This document shows positions 25,574-33,290 of a stretch of DNA of 64,000 bases, piece after piece. The notes below the pieces were generated by a model that saw only the letters and a program-made list of their open reading frames with translations, made no database searches and was not told the origin of the DNA. The DNA is from Clostridiales bacterium (GTDB lineage Bacteria > Bacillota > Clostridia > Lachnospirales > Lachnospiraceae): positions 124,001 through 188,000 of the forward strand of contig JAHAJA010000002.1 of NCBI GenBank assembly GCA_018372435.1. The letters run 5' to 3'. The translations under genes were made by a program, and so were the position numbers. Every line of letters starts with the position of its first letter. Within the stretch, counting starts at the first letter, position 1.

Positions 25574-26341
25574 ATGCAGGAGAATCATGAAGTAATGTGG
25601 AAGTCAAGCCCAGAAGAATTAGTAGAAGGATATAAGGAAAACAAAGAGGGGTATTCTTGTATCTTCTGTGGGGAAAAGTTTGTTAAGGGAAGGATTTATC
25701 AAATTGATGGAGAGTTATACGATGCATATGGAGCCGTTAGTAATCATATAGCAAACAATCATGGAGAAACTGTTGACTATTTACTATCATTGAATACCAG
25801 CGTTATAGGAATCTCAGAGGTGCAACAACAGATTCTTAAATTAATGTCTGCTGGGAAAGATGATAAAGTGATTGCTAAAGAAGTGGGAATTGCCTGCTCT
25901 ACTGTACGGAATCATCGATTTAAATTACGCGAGAAGGAGAAACAAGCTAAGCTATTCTTAGCTCTTATGAAATCTTTAGAAGAAAAGACAAGTCGTGCGA
26001 TAAACCAGACAGATACTGGAATTATTGAAGAAATTCATACATCAGCAACAATGGTAGATGATCGATATAACATCACAGATCAGGACCGAGAGAAGACGAT
26101 TAACACATATATGGATGAGAATGGTGCATTAAAACAATTTCCAGTAAAAGAGAAGAAGAAAATTATTATTCTTGGTGAAATCATGAAGAACTTTGTTCGA
26201 AATCGTGAGTATGAAGAAGCGGAAGTGAACAAGGTTTTAAAGAGAATGTATGATGATTATCCTACTTTACGAAGGGCGTTAATAGAATATGGATTCTTCG
26301 AGCGAACGAATGATTGTAAGATATACCGAGTGAAGGAGTAA
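25574..26341 (+). CDS. Zinc-finger / LuxR-type HTH / DUF2087 transcriptional regulator
   Basis: 255 residues. N terminus has a probable zinc site: Cys29 and Cys32 with His58 and His63 (a C2H2-like arrangement). A LuxR/GerE-type helix-turn-helix follows (about 78-125, ending TVRNHRFKLREKEKQ), then a C-terminal DUF2087 domain (about 165-255, LKQFPVKEKKKIIIL ... YPTLRRALIEYGFFER). DUF2087 is common on clostridial regulators and is thought to bind nucleic acid. Pairing with ogt suggests a role in stress or DNA repair, but target genes are unknown. Confidence 0.8.
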   Translation: MQENHEVMWKSSPEELVEGYKENKEGYSCIFCGEKFVKGRIYQIDGELYDAYGAVSNHIANNHGETVDYLLSLNTSVIGISEVQQQILKLMSAGKDDKVIAKEVGIACSTVRNHRFKLREKEKQAKLFLALMKSLEEKTSRAINQTDTGIIEEIHTSATMVDDRYNITDQDREKTINTYMDENGALKQFPVKEKKKIIILGEIMKNFVRNREYEEAEVNKVLKRMYDDYPTLRRALIEYGFFERTNDCKIYRVKE

Positions 26342-26465
26342 TTACCTATAAGAATACCAATATAGAGATTATTGTGAATGGAGAATAATTACTTTATATG
26401 GGTGGACAATAGTACTTGTTGATAATTACTTCTTCGTGTTTTAGATAATTTTAATGTATTTTCAC

Positions 26466-26494
26466 TTGCATATTTGAAAAGAATCATATACCAT
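26466..26494 (+). promoter_or_regulatory. Candidate promoter of degV
   Basis: TTGCAT (26466-26471), 17-nt spacer, TACCAT (26489-26494). An inverted repeat TATCTTG (26523-26529) / CAAGATA (26537-26543) lies in the leader. Confidence 0.4.
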
Positions 26495-26594
26495 TACAGT
26501 TATGAGTATTTTTATGCGTTAATATCTTGCTAATTTCAAGATAGAATATAGGTATAGCAAGTGTATGAAAAGAAGGAAAATAGGATGGTGTAGA

Positions 26595-27464
26595 ATGAAA
26601 AAGATAGCAGTCGTAACAGATAGTAACAGTGGTATAACGCAGGTAGAGAGCAAAAATCTGGGAATATCTGTATTGCCAATGCCTTTTTATATAGATGAAG
26701 TATTATATTTTGAAGATATCACATTATCGCAAAAACAATTCTATACTAAATTAGAGGAAGGCGCAGAGATATCAACATCACAACCAGCGCCTGGAGATGT
26801 GATTGATCTATGGAGTTCTTTATTGAAAGATTATGATGAAATTGTTCATATACCAATGTCAAGTGGATTAAGTAGCTCTTGTGAGACTGCAATTATGCTA
26901 TCTATGGATTTTGATGGAAAAGTTCAGGTTGTTGATAATCAAAGAATCTCTGTTACACAAAGACAATCGGTACTTGATGCAATTGAACTTGCAAATGCAG
27001 GAAAATCGGCATTAGAGATTAAAGAATATCTTGAAACTGTTAAACTTGAATCAAGTATTTATATTACGCTAGACACTCTTAAATATCTAAAAAAAGGTGG
27101 TAGAATTACACCAGCAGCAGCGGCAATTGGTGCAGTATTGAATCTAAAACCAGTTTTACAAATTCAAGGGGAAAAGTTAGATGCATATTCGAAATCTCGC
27201 GGTAAGAAACAAGCAAAAAAAGTTATGATTGAAGCGATGCGAAAAGATATGGAAGAACGTTTTGGTTGTACTGAAGATAATCATACAATTCATCTACAAG
27301 CTGCTTATGCAGGGAATGAAGAAGAAGCAGTATCCTGGAAAGAAGAATTACAAAGTGAGTTTCCTAACTATGAGATTCATATGGATCCTTTATCATTAAG
27401 TATTGCATGTCATATTGGTTATGGGGCATTAGCAATTGCTTGCACGAAAAAAATAGAATTATAG
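26595..27464 (+). CDS. DegV-family fatty-acid-binding protein
   Basis: 289 residues from the ATG at 26595, which follows a GGATGG site; an ATG at 26565 has no ribosome site and gives a basic, non-conserved leader. Two-domain DegV fold: KIAVVTDSNSGI, STSQPAPGD, and the lipid headgroup loop MSSGLSSSCETA. DegV proteins bind a long-chain fatty acid and, as FakB, present it to the kinase FakA. No fakA is seen here. Monocistronic; terminator follows. Confidence 0.92.
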   Translation: MKKIAVVTDSNSGITQVESKNLGISVLPMPFYIDEVLYFEDITLSQKQFYTKLEEGAEISTSQPAPGDVIDLWSSLLKDYDEIVHIPMSSGLSSSCETAIMLSMDFDGKVQVVDNQRISVTQRQSVLDAIELANAGKSALEIKEYLETVKLESSIYITLDTLKYLKKGGRITPAAAAIGAVLNLKPVLQIQGEKLDAYSKSRGKKQAKKVMIEAMRKDMEERFGCTEDNHTIHLQAAYAGNEEEAVSWKEELQSEFPNYEIHMDPLSLSIACHIGYGALAIACTKKIEL

Positions 27465-27522
27465 ACAGTATCAATGAAAACAATATCTTAAAATAGTAAT
27501 TATAAAATAGTAATTTTATAAG

Positions 27523-27572
27523 AAAGACAATGATCAAGATAAAATAGTATTGAACATTGTCTTTCTTTTATT
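27523..27572. terminator. Terminator between convergent degV and GNAT genes
   Basis: AAAGACAATG (27523-27532) pairs with CATTGTCTTT (27555-27564), extended by an imperfect TCAA/TTGA helix, then CTTTTATTTT. Serves degV and possibly also the minus-strand gene. Confidence 0.8.
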
Positions 27573-27576
27573 TTCT

Positions 27577-28080
27577 TTATTCTTTAATATAAGCCATGTC
27601 ATATAAATCCCATTTTTCATCCTTGTAATCAAAGAATGCAGGGTGGAATTCTTCATCAACCATGCCGATTGATTTGTAGCAGTTGTGAGCAGCTTCGTTG
27701 TTACCGAATACGCCAAGAGTAACACGAGTCATCTTCAATATCTCGGTAGCATATTGAATTGCAAGAGAGACCATCTCTTTACCGTAGCCTTTGCCGCGAT
27801 AAGTAGTATCTACCACAATGAAGCCAAGGTGAATACTTTGCTTCTTATAGTCGGCGTTACGCATTGAAAAATGCCCAACAGGGGTACCATCTTCATCTAA
27901 AGCAACGAATATCCATGCGTTAGGATCTTCATCAAAACGGTTTTTATATTCTATGAGTTGTTCCGAAGTAAGTGGGTATGTAAACTTATTGGCGCTCCAC
28001 ATGGTGAAAGATTTTTCGTCTTGGAACCATTGTAACAGATAAGGAGCATCACATAATTTGAAAGGTCGTAAACGTAACAT
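27577..28080 (-). CDS. GNAT-family N-acetyltransferase (RimJ/RimL type)
   Basis: 167 residues from the start at 28080, which has CGGAGGA upstream; the longer ORF to 28224 is an artefact of translating the 17-bp repeat array. Acetyl-CoA binding motif A is YRGKGYGKEM (about residues 99-108), preceded by IHLGFIVVD and followed by TLGVFGNNEAAHNCYKSIG. The N-terminal LRLRPFKLCD is typical of enzymes acting on protein N termini, amino acids or antibiotics. Diverges from a TetR gene over a repeat-rich promoter region. Confidence 0.88.
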   Translation of the reverse strand: MLRLRPFKLCDAPYLLQWFQDEKSFTMWSANKFTYPLTSEQLIEYKNRFDEDPNAWIFVALDEDGTPVGHFSMRNADYKKQSIHLGFIVVDTTYRGKGYGKEMVSLAIQYATEILKMTRVTLGVFGNNEAAHNCYKSIGMVDEEFHPAFFDYKDEKWDLYDMAYIKE

Positions 28081-28104
28081 AATTGTCCTCCGAGAATTAT
28101 CTAT

Positions 28105-28290
28105 TTTCAAGATATGGTACATATCTTGATATGGTACATATCTTGATATGGTACATATCTTGATGTGGTACATATCTTGATGTGGTACATATCTTGATGT
28201 GGTACATATCTTGATGTGGTACATATCTTAAAATAATCTTATATCTTGATATGTTATTATCTTAATATAAGACTATATCTTGATATGGTA
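28105..28290. repeat. Tandem array of seven 17-bp repeats between divergent genes
   Basis: Unit CTTGATRTGGTACATAT; the GGTACAT core recurs at 28116, 28133, 28150, 28167, 28184, 28201 and 28218, an exact 17-bp period. Two or three degenerate copies continue to about 28290 (ATATCTTGATATG). Copies containing GATATG-GTA-CATATC are inverted repeats with 6-bp arms. Could be a cooperative operator array for the adjacent TetR protein, or simply a variable-number repeat. Confidence 0.9.
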
Positions 28291-28460
28291 ACACAAATTA
28301 TCAAAAATTGCAAAACGGAATAAGATAATATAGTATGAAGAATTGACATTTAGGTCTATTAGAATTACAATTTAACTGATAGTCCACGAAGTAAATGATC
28401 AGTTGCGAGTGAGTATTGAAGCGGATTAGGAGTAACAGTTTGATAGAATAGGAGATACTA

Positions 28461-29117
28461 ATGCCAAAACAAACATTTTTTAATTTACCACCAGCAAAAC
28501 AGAGAAACATTGTATATGCTGCACTCAAAGAGTTTACGAATAAGGGATATTTGCTTGGCAGTGTAGGAACTATTGCAAAGAATGCAACTGTTTCAAAAGG
28601 AAGTATGTATCAGTATTTTGAGAATAAGAAGGAATTCTATATCTACTTAACTGATTATGTATATTCTATGATTAAAACAACCATGAAGATGCAGTTGCAA
28701 AGCCACATACAAATAGACGCAAGTCTCGGTGTAGTTGCAGAACAAATCAAGGAAATAATATGGGGAATCATTGATAGTTATCAATCTGAAATATGTTTCC
28801 TTTTCGCATCGAAGAATGAACAAGAAACTGAGATTCGTTTGCATATTGATAAGTTAAGTAAAGAATTCAAGGAACAAATAATACAACCAATTCTTAAGCA
28901 GTTAATGCAAAAAGGGAGTATACGAAATGATATGGAAGTAGAGTACCTAGTATTATACTGCCAGTCGGTTATAGGGATATGTAAAACTCAGTTATTGAGC
29001 GCAGTTAATTACCTTGAAGAGGAGAATAAACTTACTATTCATATGAAGAAAGAAGAGTGGAATGTAATCTTTGATAATGTCATAAAGCTTGCAACAACGG
29101 GATTAAGCCCTGAATAA
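28461..29117 (+). CDS. TetR-family transcriptional regulator
   Basis: 218 residues. N-terminal helix-turn-helix (about 12-58) reads IVYAALKEFTNKGY ... TIAKNATVSKGSMYQYFENKKEFY, the canonical TetR pattern. The C-terminal ligand domain is unclassified. It diverges from the GNAT gene, so it may control that gene and itself through the palindromic 17-bp repeats. A small hairpin CTACGACTACAGTCGTAG (29130-29147) follows the stop, without a U-run. Confidence 0.9.
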   Translation: MPKQTFFNLPPAKQRNIVYAALKEFTNKGYLLGSVGTIAKNATVSKGSMYQYFENKKEFYIYLTDYVYSMIKTTMKMQLQSHIQIDASLGVVAEQIKEIIWGIIDSYQSEICFLFASKNEQETEIRLHIDKLSKEFKEQIIQPILKQLMQKGSIRNDMEVEYLVLYCQSVIGICKTQLLSAVNYLEEENKLTIHMKKEEWNVIFDNVIKLATTGLSPE

Positions 29118-29191
29118 TAGAATGATTATCTACGACTACAGTCGTAGGAATTCGCTGACGTTAATAAATTAATATAGAAAGAAGAATTAGT

Positions 29192-30061
29192 ATGAAATTA
29201 GGTAGAAATGATATATGTTGGTGTGGAAGTAATAAAAAATATAAGAGTTGTCATCTTGCGTTTGATGAAAAGATTGCAGATTTTGAAGAACAAGGTGCGA
29301 TGGTACCTTCAAGAGATATGATTAAGACACCAGAACAAATTGAAGGAATTCGTAAAGCGGGTAAGATTAATACCATGATTCTTGATCAGCTAGAACCTTA
29401 CGTAAAAGAGGGGGTAACAACAGAAGAGTTAGATCAACTAGTTAACAAATTTACGAAAGAATTAGGAGGAATTCCAGCACCACTTGGTTATCAAGGGTAT
29501 CCAAAGAGTGTGTGTACATCAATTAACGAAGTAGTTTGTCACGGAATCCCACACCCTAAACGCAAATTAGTAAGTGGTGATATCGTAAATATTGATGTCT
29601 CCACAATTGTTGATGGCTACTATGGAGATTCTTCACGCATGTACCTCATCGGTGAGGTAAGTGAAGAGAAGAGAAAACTTGTCGAGGTAACCAAAGAATG
29701 CCTTGAATTAGGTGTGAAAGAAGTAAAACCTTGGAGTTTTCTTGGTGATGTTGGTTATGTTATTAATGAACATGCTAATAAACATGGATACACAGTTGTT
29801 AGAGAAATTGGAGGACATGGAGTAGGAGTTGAATTCCATGAGGAACCTTGGGTAAGTCATATTGGTCAAAGAGGCACGGATATCCTATTAGTGCCAGGGA
29901 TGACATTTACAATTGAGCCTATGGTTAATATGGGAAAAGCAGATGTCATCCAAGATGAAGAAGATGGTTGGACGATCTATACAGAGGATGGTATGCCATC
30001 AGCACAATGGGAATACATGTTACTGGTTACCGAAACAGGTGTAGAAGTATTAGCTCATTAA
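29192..30061 (+). CDS. map: Methionine aminopeptidase type I with N-terminal SEC-C motif
   Basis: 289 residues. Residues 1-24 are a SEC-C zinc motif (Cys9, Cys11, Cys20, His21), which recruits MetAPs and SecA to ribosomes. The pita-bread catalytic domain (about 45-285) shows VNIDVS and GDSSRMY (metal aspartates), GGHGVG with the catalytic histidine, TIEPM, and a C-terminal glutamate in the QWEYMLL segment. Removes initiator methionine. It is not beside adk/infA as in the usual second copy. Confidence 0.95.
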   Translation: MKLGRNDICWCGSNKKYKSCHLAFDEKIADFEEQGAMVPSRDMIKTPEQIEGIRKAGKINTMILDQLEPYVKEGVTTEELDQLVNKFTKELGGIPAPLGYQGYPKSVCTSINEVVCHGIPHPKRKLVSGDIVNIDVSTIVDGYYGDSSRMYLIGEVSEEKRKLVEVTKECLELGVKEVKPWSFLGDVGYVINEHANKHGYTVVREIGGHGVGVEFHEEPWVSHIGQRGTDILLVPGMTFTIEPMVNMGKADVIQDEEDGWTIYTEDGMPSAQWEYMLLVTETGVEVLAH

Positions 30062-30087
30062 ATTATGTCAATAATTTAAAATATACC

Positions 30088-30116
30088 TTGCATCATACAA
30101 AGATATGTGTTAAAAT
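30088..30116 (+). promoter_or_regulatory. Promoter of rplS
   Basis: TTGCAT (30088-30093), 17-nt spacer, TAAAAT (30111-30116). Confidence 0.6.
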
Positions 30117-30128
30117 CAGTTGTTGTGA

Positions 30129-30174
30129 GATGAAAAGGGTGTTCCTCTGTTACGGAGTGTATTAAGAACATCTA
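30129..30174 (+). promoter_or_regulatory. Structured leader of rplS, possible L19 autoregulatory element
   Basis: AGAT (30129-30132) can pair with ATCT (30171-30174), GTTC (30142-30145) with GAAC (30167-30170), and between them CTCTG-TTA-CGGAG (30146-30158) forms a hairpin. The position just upstream of the GGAGG site fits the known r-protein leaders that L19 uses for feedback control in Firmicutes; the match to that family is by position and shape only. Confidence 0.45.
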
Positions 30175-30196
30175 AATTTTGAAGGAGGTCGCACAA

Positions 30197-30544
30197 ATGA
30201 ACGAAATTATTAAGAATATTGAAGCTGCTCAATTAAAATCAGAAGTACCTGAATTTAACGTAGGTGATACTGTTAAAGTATACGCTAAAGTAAAAGAAGG
30301 TAATCGTGAAAGAACTCAGATTTTTGAAGGTACAGTATTAAAGAGACAAAACGTAAGCTCAAGAGAAACTTTCACAGTTAGAAAAGCTTCTAATGGAATC
30401 GGCGTAGAAAAAACTTGGCCATTACATTCTCCAATCGTTGAAAAAATCGAAGTTATCAGACACGGTAAAGTAAGAAGAGCTAAACTTAACTACTTACGTG
30501 ATAGAGTTGGTAAAGCTGCTAAAGTTAAAGAGCTAGTTAAATAA
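30197..30544 (+). CDS. rplS: 50S ribosomal protein L19
   Basis: 115 residues from the ATG at 30197 (AAGGAGG site); the longer in-frame ORF begins before the ribosome site. Family blocks [21 protein letters not shown]-like FEGTVLKR and [13 protein letters not shown] are present. Located at the 30S-50S interface. Strong codon bias. Followed immediately by a terminator, so it is transcribed mainly alone. Confidence 0.98.
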   Translation: MNEIIKNIEAAQLKSEVPEFNVGDTVKVYAKVKEGNRERTQIFEGTVLKRQNVSSRETFTVRKASNGIGVEKTWPLHSPIVEKIEVIRHGKVRRAKLNYLRDRVGKAAKVKELVK

Positions 30545-30556
30545 TTAAACGAAAAG

Positions 30557-30594
30557 AAGGGACAAGTACACTTTGTATATTGTCCCTTTTTATT
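30557..30594 (+). terminator. Terminator of rplS
   Basis: AAGGGACAA (30557-30565) pairs with TTGTCCCTT, extended by TACA/TGTA inside, then TTTTT. Confidence 0.9.
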
Positions 30595-30632
30595 AATGAT
30601 ATGTAGTATATAGAGATGAGGTTGAGAGTTCC

Positions 30633-31238
30633 ATGAAATATAATTTCGATTCCGATGATACAAACGCGAAAAGAAAGAAAATTATAAAAGAGGTTATTAT
30701 ATGGGTTGTAGAGATTATAGCTGTAATTCTTTTAGCGTATTTTCTTGTGGAATATGCAGTTGAGAAGACTACTGTAGTTGGTGAATCTATGGAAACTACT
30801 TTGCAAGAAGGAGATAAGATTGTTATCAACAAGCTTGCATACCGTTTCTCAAAACCAAAGCGATTTGATGTTATTGTTTTCAAACAAAGTGGTAAGGAAC
30901 ACAGCTATTATGATATAAAAAGAATTATTGGTTTACCGGGGGAGACAGTACAGATTAAAGATGGAGTTGTCTATATTAATGATGAACCGATTAAAGAGAA
31001 ATCTGCAGTTGATGTGATTAAGAATCCTGGTTTATCGGTAGAACCAATACTACTAGAAGATAAAGAATATTTTGTACTTGGTGATAATCGTAATCTTAGT
31101 GAAGATAGTCGATTCGCCAATATCGGTAATGTAGTATTTGATGATATTATAGGGAAAGCATGGATTCGATTGAAACCATTCAATTTCGTCAATGAACTAA
31201 ATCCTGCAATTAATACAACAGAAGAAGATAGTCAATAA
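30633..31238 (+). CDS. lepB: Signal peptidase I
   Basis: 201 residues. Short charged cytoplasmic tail, one membrane helix (about 18-40), then the catalytic domain outside the membrane. Ser52 in GESMETT is the nucleophile and Lys96 in YDIKRIIGLPGE the general base; the GDNRNLSEDSR box is complete. Cleaves Sec and Tat signal peptides. It is next to rbgA and rnhB, as in many Clostridia and Bacillus. Confidence 0.97.
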   Translation: MKYNFDSDDTNAKRKKIIKEVIIWVVEIIAVILLAYFLVEYAVEKTTVVGESMETTLQEGDKIVINKLAYRFSKPKRFDVIVFKQSGKEHSYYDIKRIIGLPGETVQIKDGVVYINDEPIKEKSAVDVIKNPGLSVEPILLEDKEYFVLGDNRNLSEDSRFANIGNVVFDDIIGKAWIRLKPFNFVNELNPAINTTEEDSQ

Positions 31239-31296
31239 ATCGTTATGAAGCTTAATAACGCGTAGTTACGATAAAAGAAAGTAAGAGGTAAGAGAT

Positions 31297-32196
31297 ATGC
31301 ATTTTCAATGGTACCCTGGTCATATGACGAAAGCAAAACGTATGATGCAGGAGGATATTAAACTAATTGATGTAGTCATCGAATTAGTAGATGCAAGAAT
31401 CCCATTAAGTAGTAAGAATCCGGATATTGATCAAATAGCAAAGAATAAATCTAGAATTATTCTTTTGAATAAATATGACTTAGCCAGTCAACAACAAACA
31501 AATGCTTGGAAATCTTGGTTTGAGGAGAAAGGTTTCTTTGTAGCCCTTGTTAATTCAAAAAGTGGGACAGGTGTTAAGAATGTACATGAAGTAATTCAAC
31601 AAGCATGTAAGGAAAAGATTGAACGGGATCGCAAGAGAGGAATTATTAATCGTCCTGTTCGTGCGATGGTAGTTGGTATTCCTAACGTAGGAAAATCTAC
31701 CTTCATCAATAGCTTTGCTGGTAGAGCTTGTGCGAAGACTGGTAACAAGCCAGGTGTTACGAAAGGTAAGCAATGGATTCGTTTGAATAAGAACGTAGAA
31801 CTACTAGATACACCTGGTATCTTATGGCCAAAATTCGAAGATCAATTAGTAGGCCTTAGATTAGCATTCATTGGCTCTATTAAAGAAGAGATACTTAATA
31901 TGTCAGAATTATCTCTTGAATTAATCAAATTCTTACACGAGCATTATAAAGGAATGTTAGCTAATAAGTATGAAATCGAAGAGTCAGAAGATTCATTAGA
32001 AACTCTAACCAATATTGCAGTGAAACGTGGTTGTAAGCAAAAAGGCGATTTACCAGATATAGATAAAGCAGCTAGTATAGTAGTTGATGATTTCAGAAAT
32101 GGTAGAATCGGTAGAGTTACTTTAGAGTTCCCTGTTTTCGAAGAAAAAGAAGAAACTGAAGAAGTTGATGAAACTATAAAAGAAGAAAACAACTAA
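31297..32196 (+). CDS. rbgA: Ribosome biogenesis GTPase RbgA (YlqF)
   Basis: 299 residues with circularly permuted G motifs: NKYDL (G4) near residue 60, then GIPNVGKST (G1) near residue 125 and DTPG (G3) near 170. The N terminus MHFQWYPGHMTKA is characteristic. Required for late 50S assembly (loading of L16 and others). A C-terminal ANTAR-like RNA-binding domain is present; the last 20 residues are Glu-rich. Followed by a strong terminator. Confidence 0.97.
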   Translation: MHFQWYPGHMTKAKRMMQEDIKLIDVVIELVDARIPLSSKNPDIDQIAKNKSRIILLNKYDLASQQQTNAWKSWFEEKGFFVALVNSKSGTGVKNVHEVIQQACKEKIERDRKRGIINRPVRAMVVGIPNVGKSTFINSFAGRACAKTGNKPGVTKGKQWIRLNKNVELLDTPGILWPKFEDQLVGLRLAFIGSIKEEILNMSELSLELIKFLHEHYKGMLANKYEIEESEDSLETLTNIAVKRGCKQKGDLPDIDKAASIVVDDFRNGRIGRVTLEFPVFEEKEETEEVDETIKEENN

Positions 32197-32203
32197 AATC
32201 ATG

Positions 32204-32242
32204 AACCATAGGAGTGTATTTTGCACGCCCTATGGTTTTTTT
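32204..32242 (+). terminator. Terminator of rbgA
   Basis: AACCATAGG (32204-32212) pairs with CCTATGGTT (32229-32237), run of seven Ts. The remaining part of the 32197-32511 gap shows no convincing gene or promoter. Confidence 0.92.
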
Positions 32243-32511
32243 GATTTCAGTTATGATAGTTATAAGGGGAAGATGTCTACTGATATAGTAGAAAAGTTCC
32301 GTGTCGTAATGGTGATGGATATAGTAACCGAAGACAGAATATGCTACAATATAACTTATGAGAAATGTAAGACTGTAGTTCTGAAAGAGCTATAAGTTAA
32401 TAAGTTTAGGATCCTTTTGATTTCACAGGGGAATTAGTGAGGATAAAGCATTGTATATGACGTTAACTGGGTCTAGCGGATTGATATAGAGAGGAGAAGT
32501 TTAACATAGAT

Positions 32512-33276
32512 ATGGAAAAGAAAATAACAGACATAAAGAAGGAATTAGAATCAGCCGATATCTCTAACATAGATGTTGTTCTGAATCAATATAGAGAGGA
32601 TACTAGAAGTGGTGTTGTCAAATTAATTGCAAGATATGAGAAGGAAAAAGAAAAGATTGAAAAGGAAAGAGAACGCTCCTATGAGATGCGAAACTTTGAA
32701 AGACAATATAGCGGAGAGTTCCATGCAATCTGTGGAATTGATGAAGTAGGTAGAGGACCTTTAGCAGGACCTGTAGTTGCTTGTGCAGTTATCCTTCCGA
32801 CTGATGAAGAAATCCTATATCTTAATGATTCTAAGCAAGTTAGTGAGAAAAAGAGAGAAGAGCTACATGATGTAATAATGGAAAAGGCAGTAGCGGTTGG
32901 AATCGGAGTTGTACCACCAAGTGTCATTGACGATATTAATATCTTACAGGCAACTTATGAAGCCATGAGAATTGCCATTAATAAGTTAGAAGTAACGCCA
33001 GATTTACTTCTTAATGATGCGGTAACAATACCTGGGGTGAATATAAAGCAAGTACCAATTATCAAAGGAGATGCAAAGAGTGCATCGATAGCAGCAGCGA
33101 GTATTGTTGCCAAAGTTACAAGAGACCGTATGATGGTTGATTATGATACACTGTTCCCTGGTTATGGTTTTGCAAGTAACAAAGGCTATGGCTCCAGTGA
33201 ACATATTAAAACGTTGAAAGAGGTTGGACCTACTCCAATTCATAGACGTACATTTATAGGAAATTTCACCTTGTAA
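32512..33276 (+). CDS. rnhB: Ribonuclease HII
   Basis: 254 residues. A helical N-terminal extension (1-70, typical of Firmicute RnhB) precedes the catalytic core with CGIDEVGRGPLAGPVV (DEXD motif), LNDSKQVSEKKRE, and a third metal ligand in LLNDAV. Cleaves RNA of RNA-DNA hybrids and single ribonucleotides. The GAGAGGAGAAG site is 10-20 nt before the ATG. The next gene starts 14 nt after the stop. Confidence 0.96.
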   Translation: MEKKITDIKKELESADISNIDVVLNQYREDTRSGVVKLIARYEKEKEKIEKERERSYEMRNFERQYSGEFHAICGIDEVGRGPLAGPVVACAVILPTDEEILYLNDSKQVSEKKREELHDVIMEKAVAVGIGVVPPSVIDDINILQATYEAMRIAINKLEVTPDLLLNDAVTIPGVNIKQVPIIKGDAKSASIAAASIVAKVTRDRMMVDYDTLFPGYGFASNKGYGSSEHIKTLKEVGPTPIHRRTFIGNFTL

Positions 33277-33290
33277 AAGGAGGTAGGGAG

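Noticed and set aside
28081..28224. N-terminal extension of the GNAT protein and possible CRISPR-like array
   Set aside because: The extension is only the translated 17-bp repeat. The array has no spacers between repeats and no cas genes, so it is not CRISPR. The GNAT start with a good ribosome site is at 28080.
32201..32395. 64-codon frame after rbgA
   Set aside because: It starts inside the rbgA terminator and has no ribosome site.
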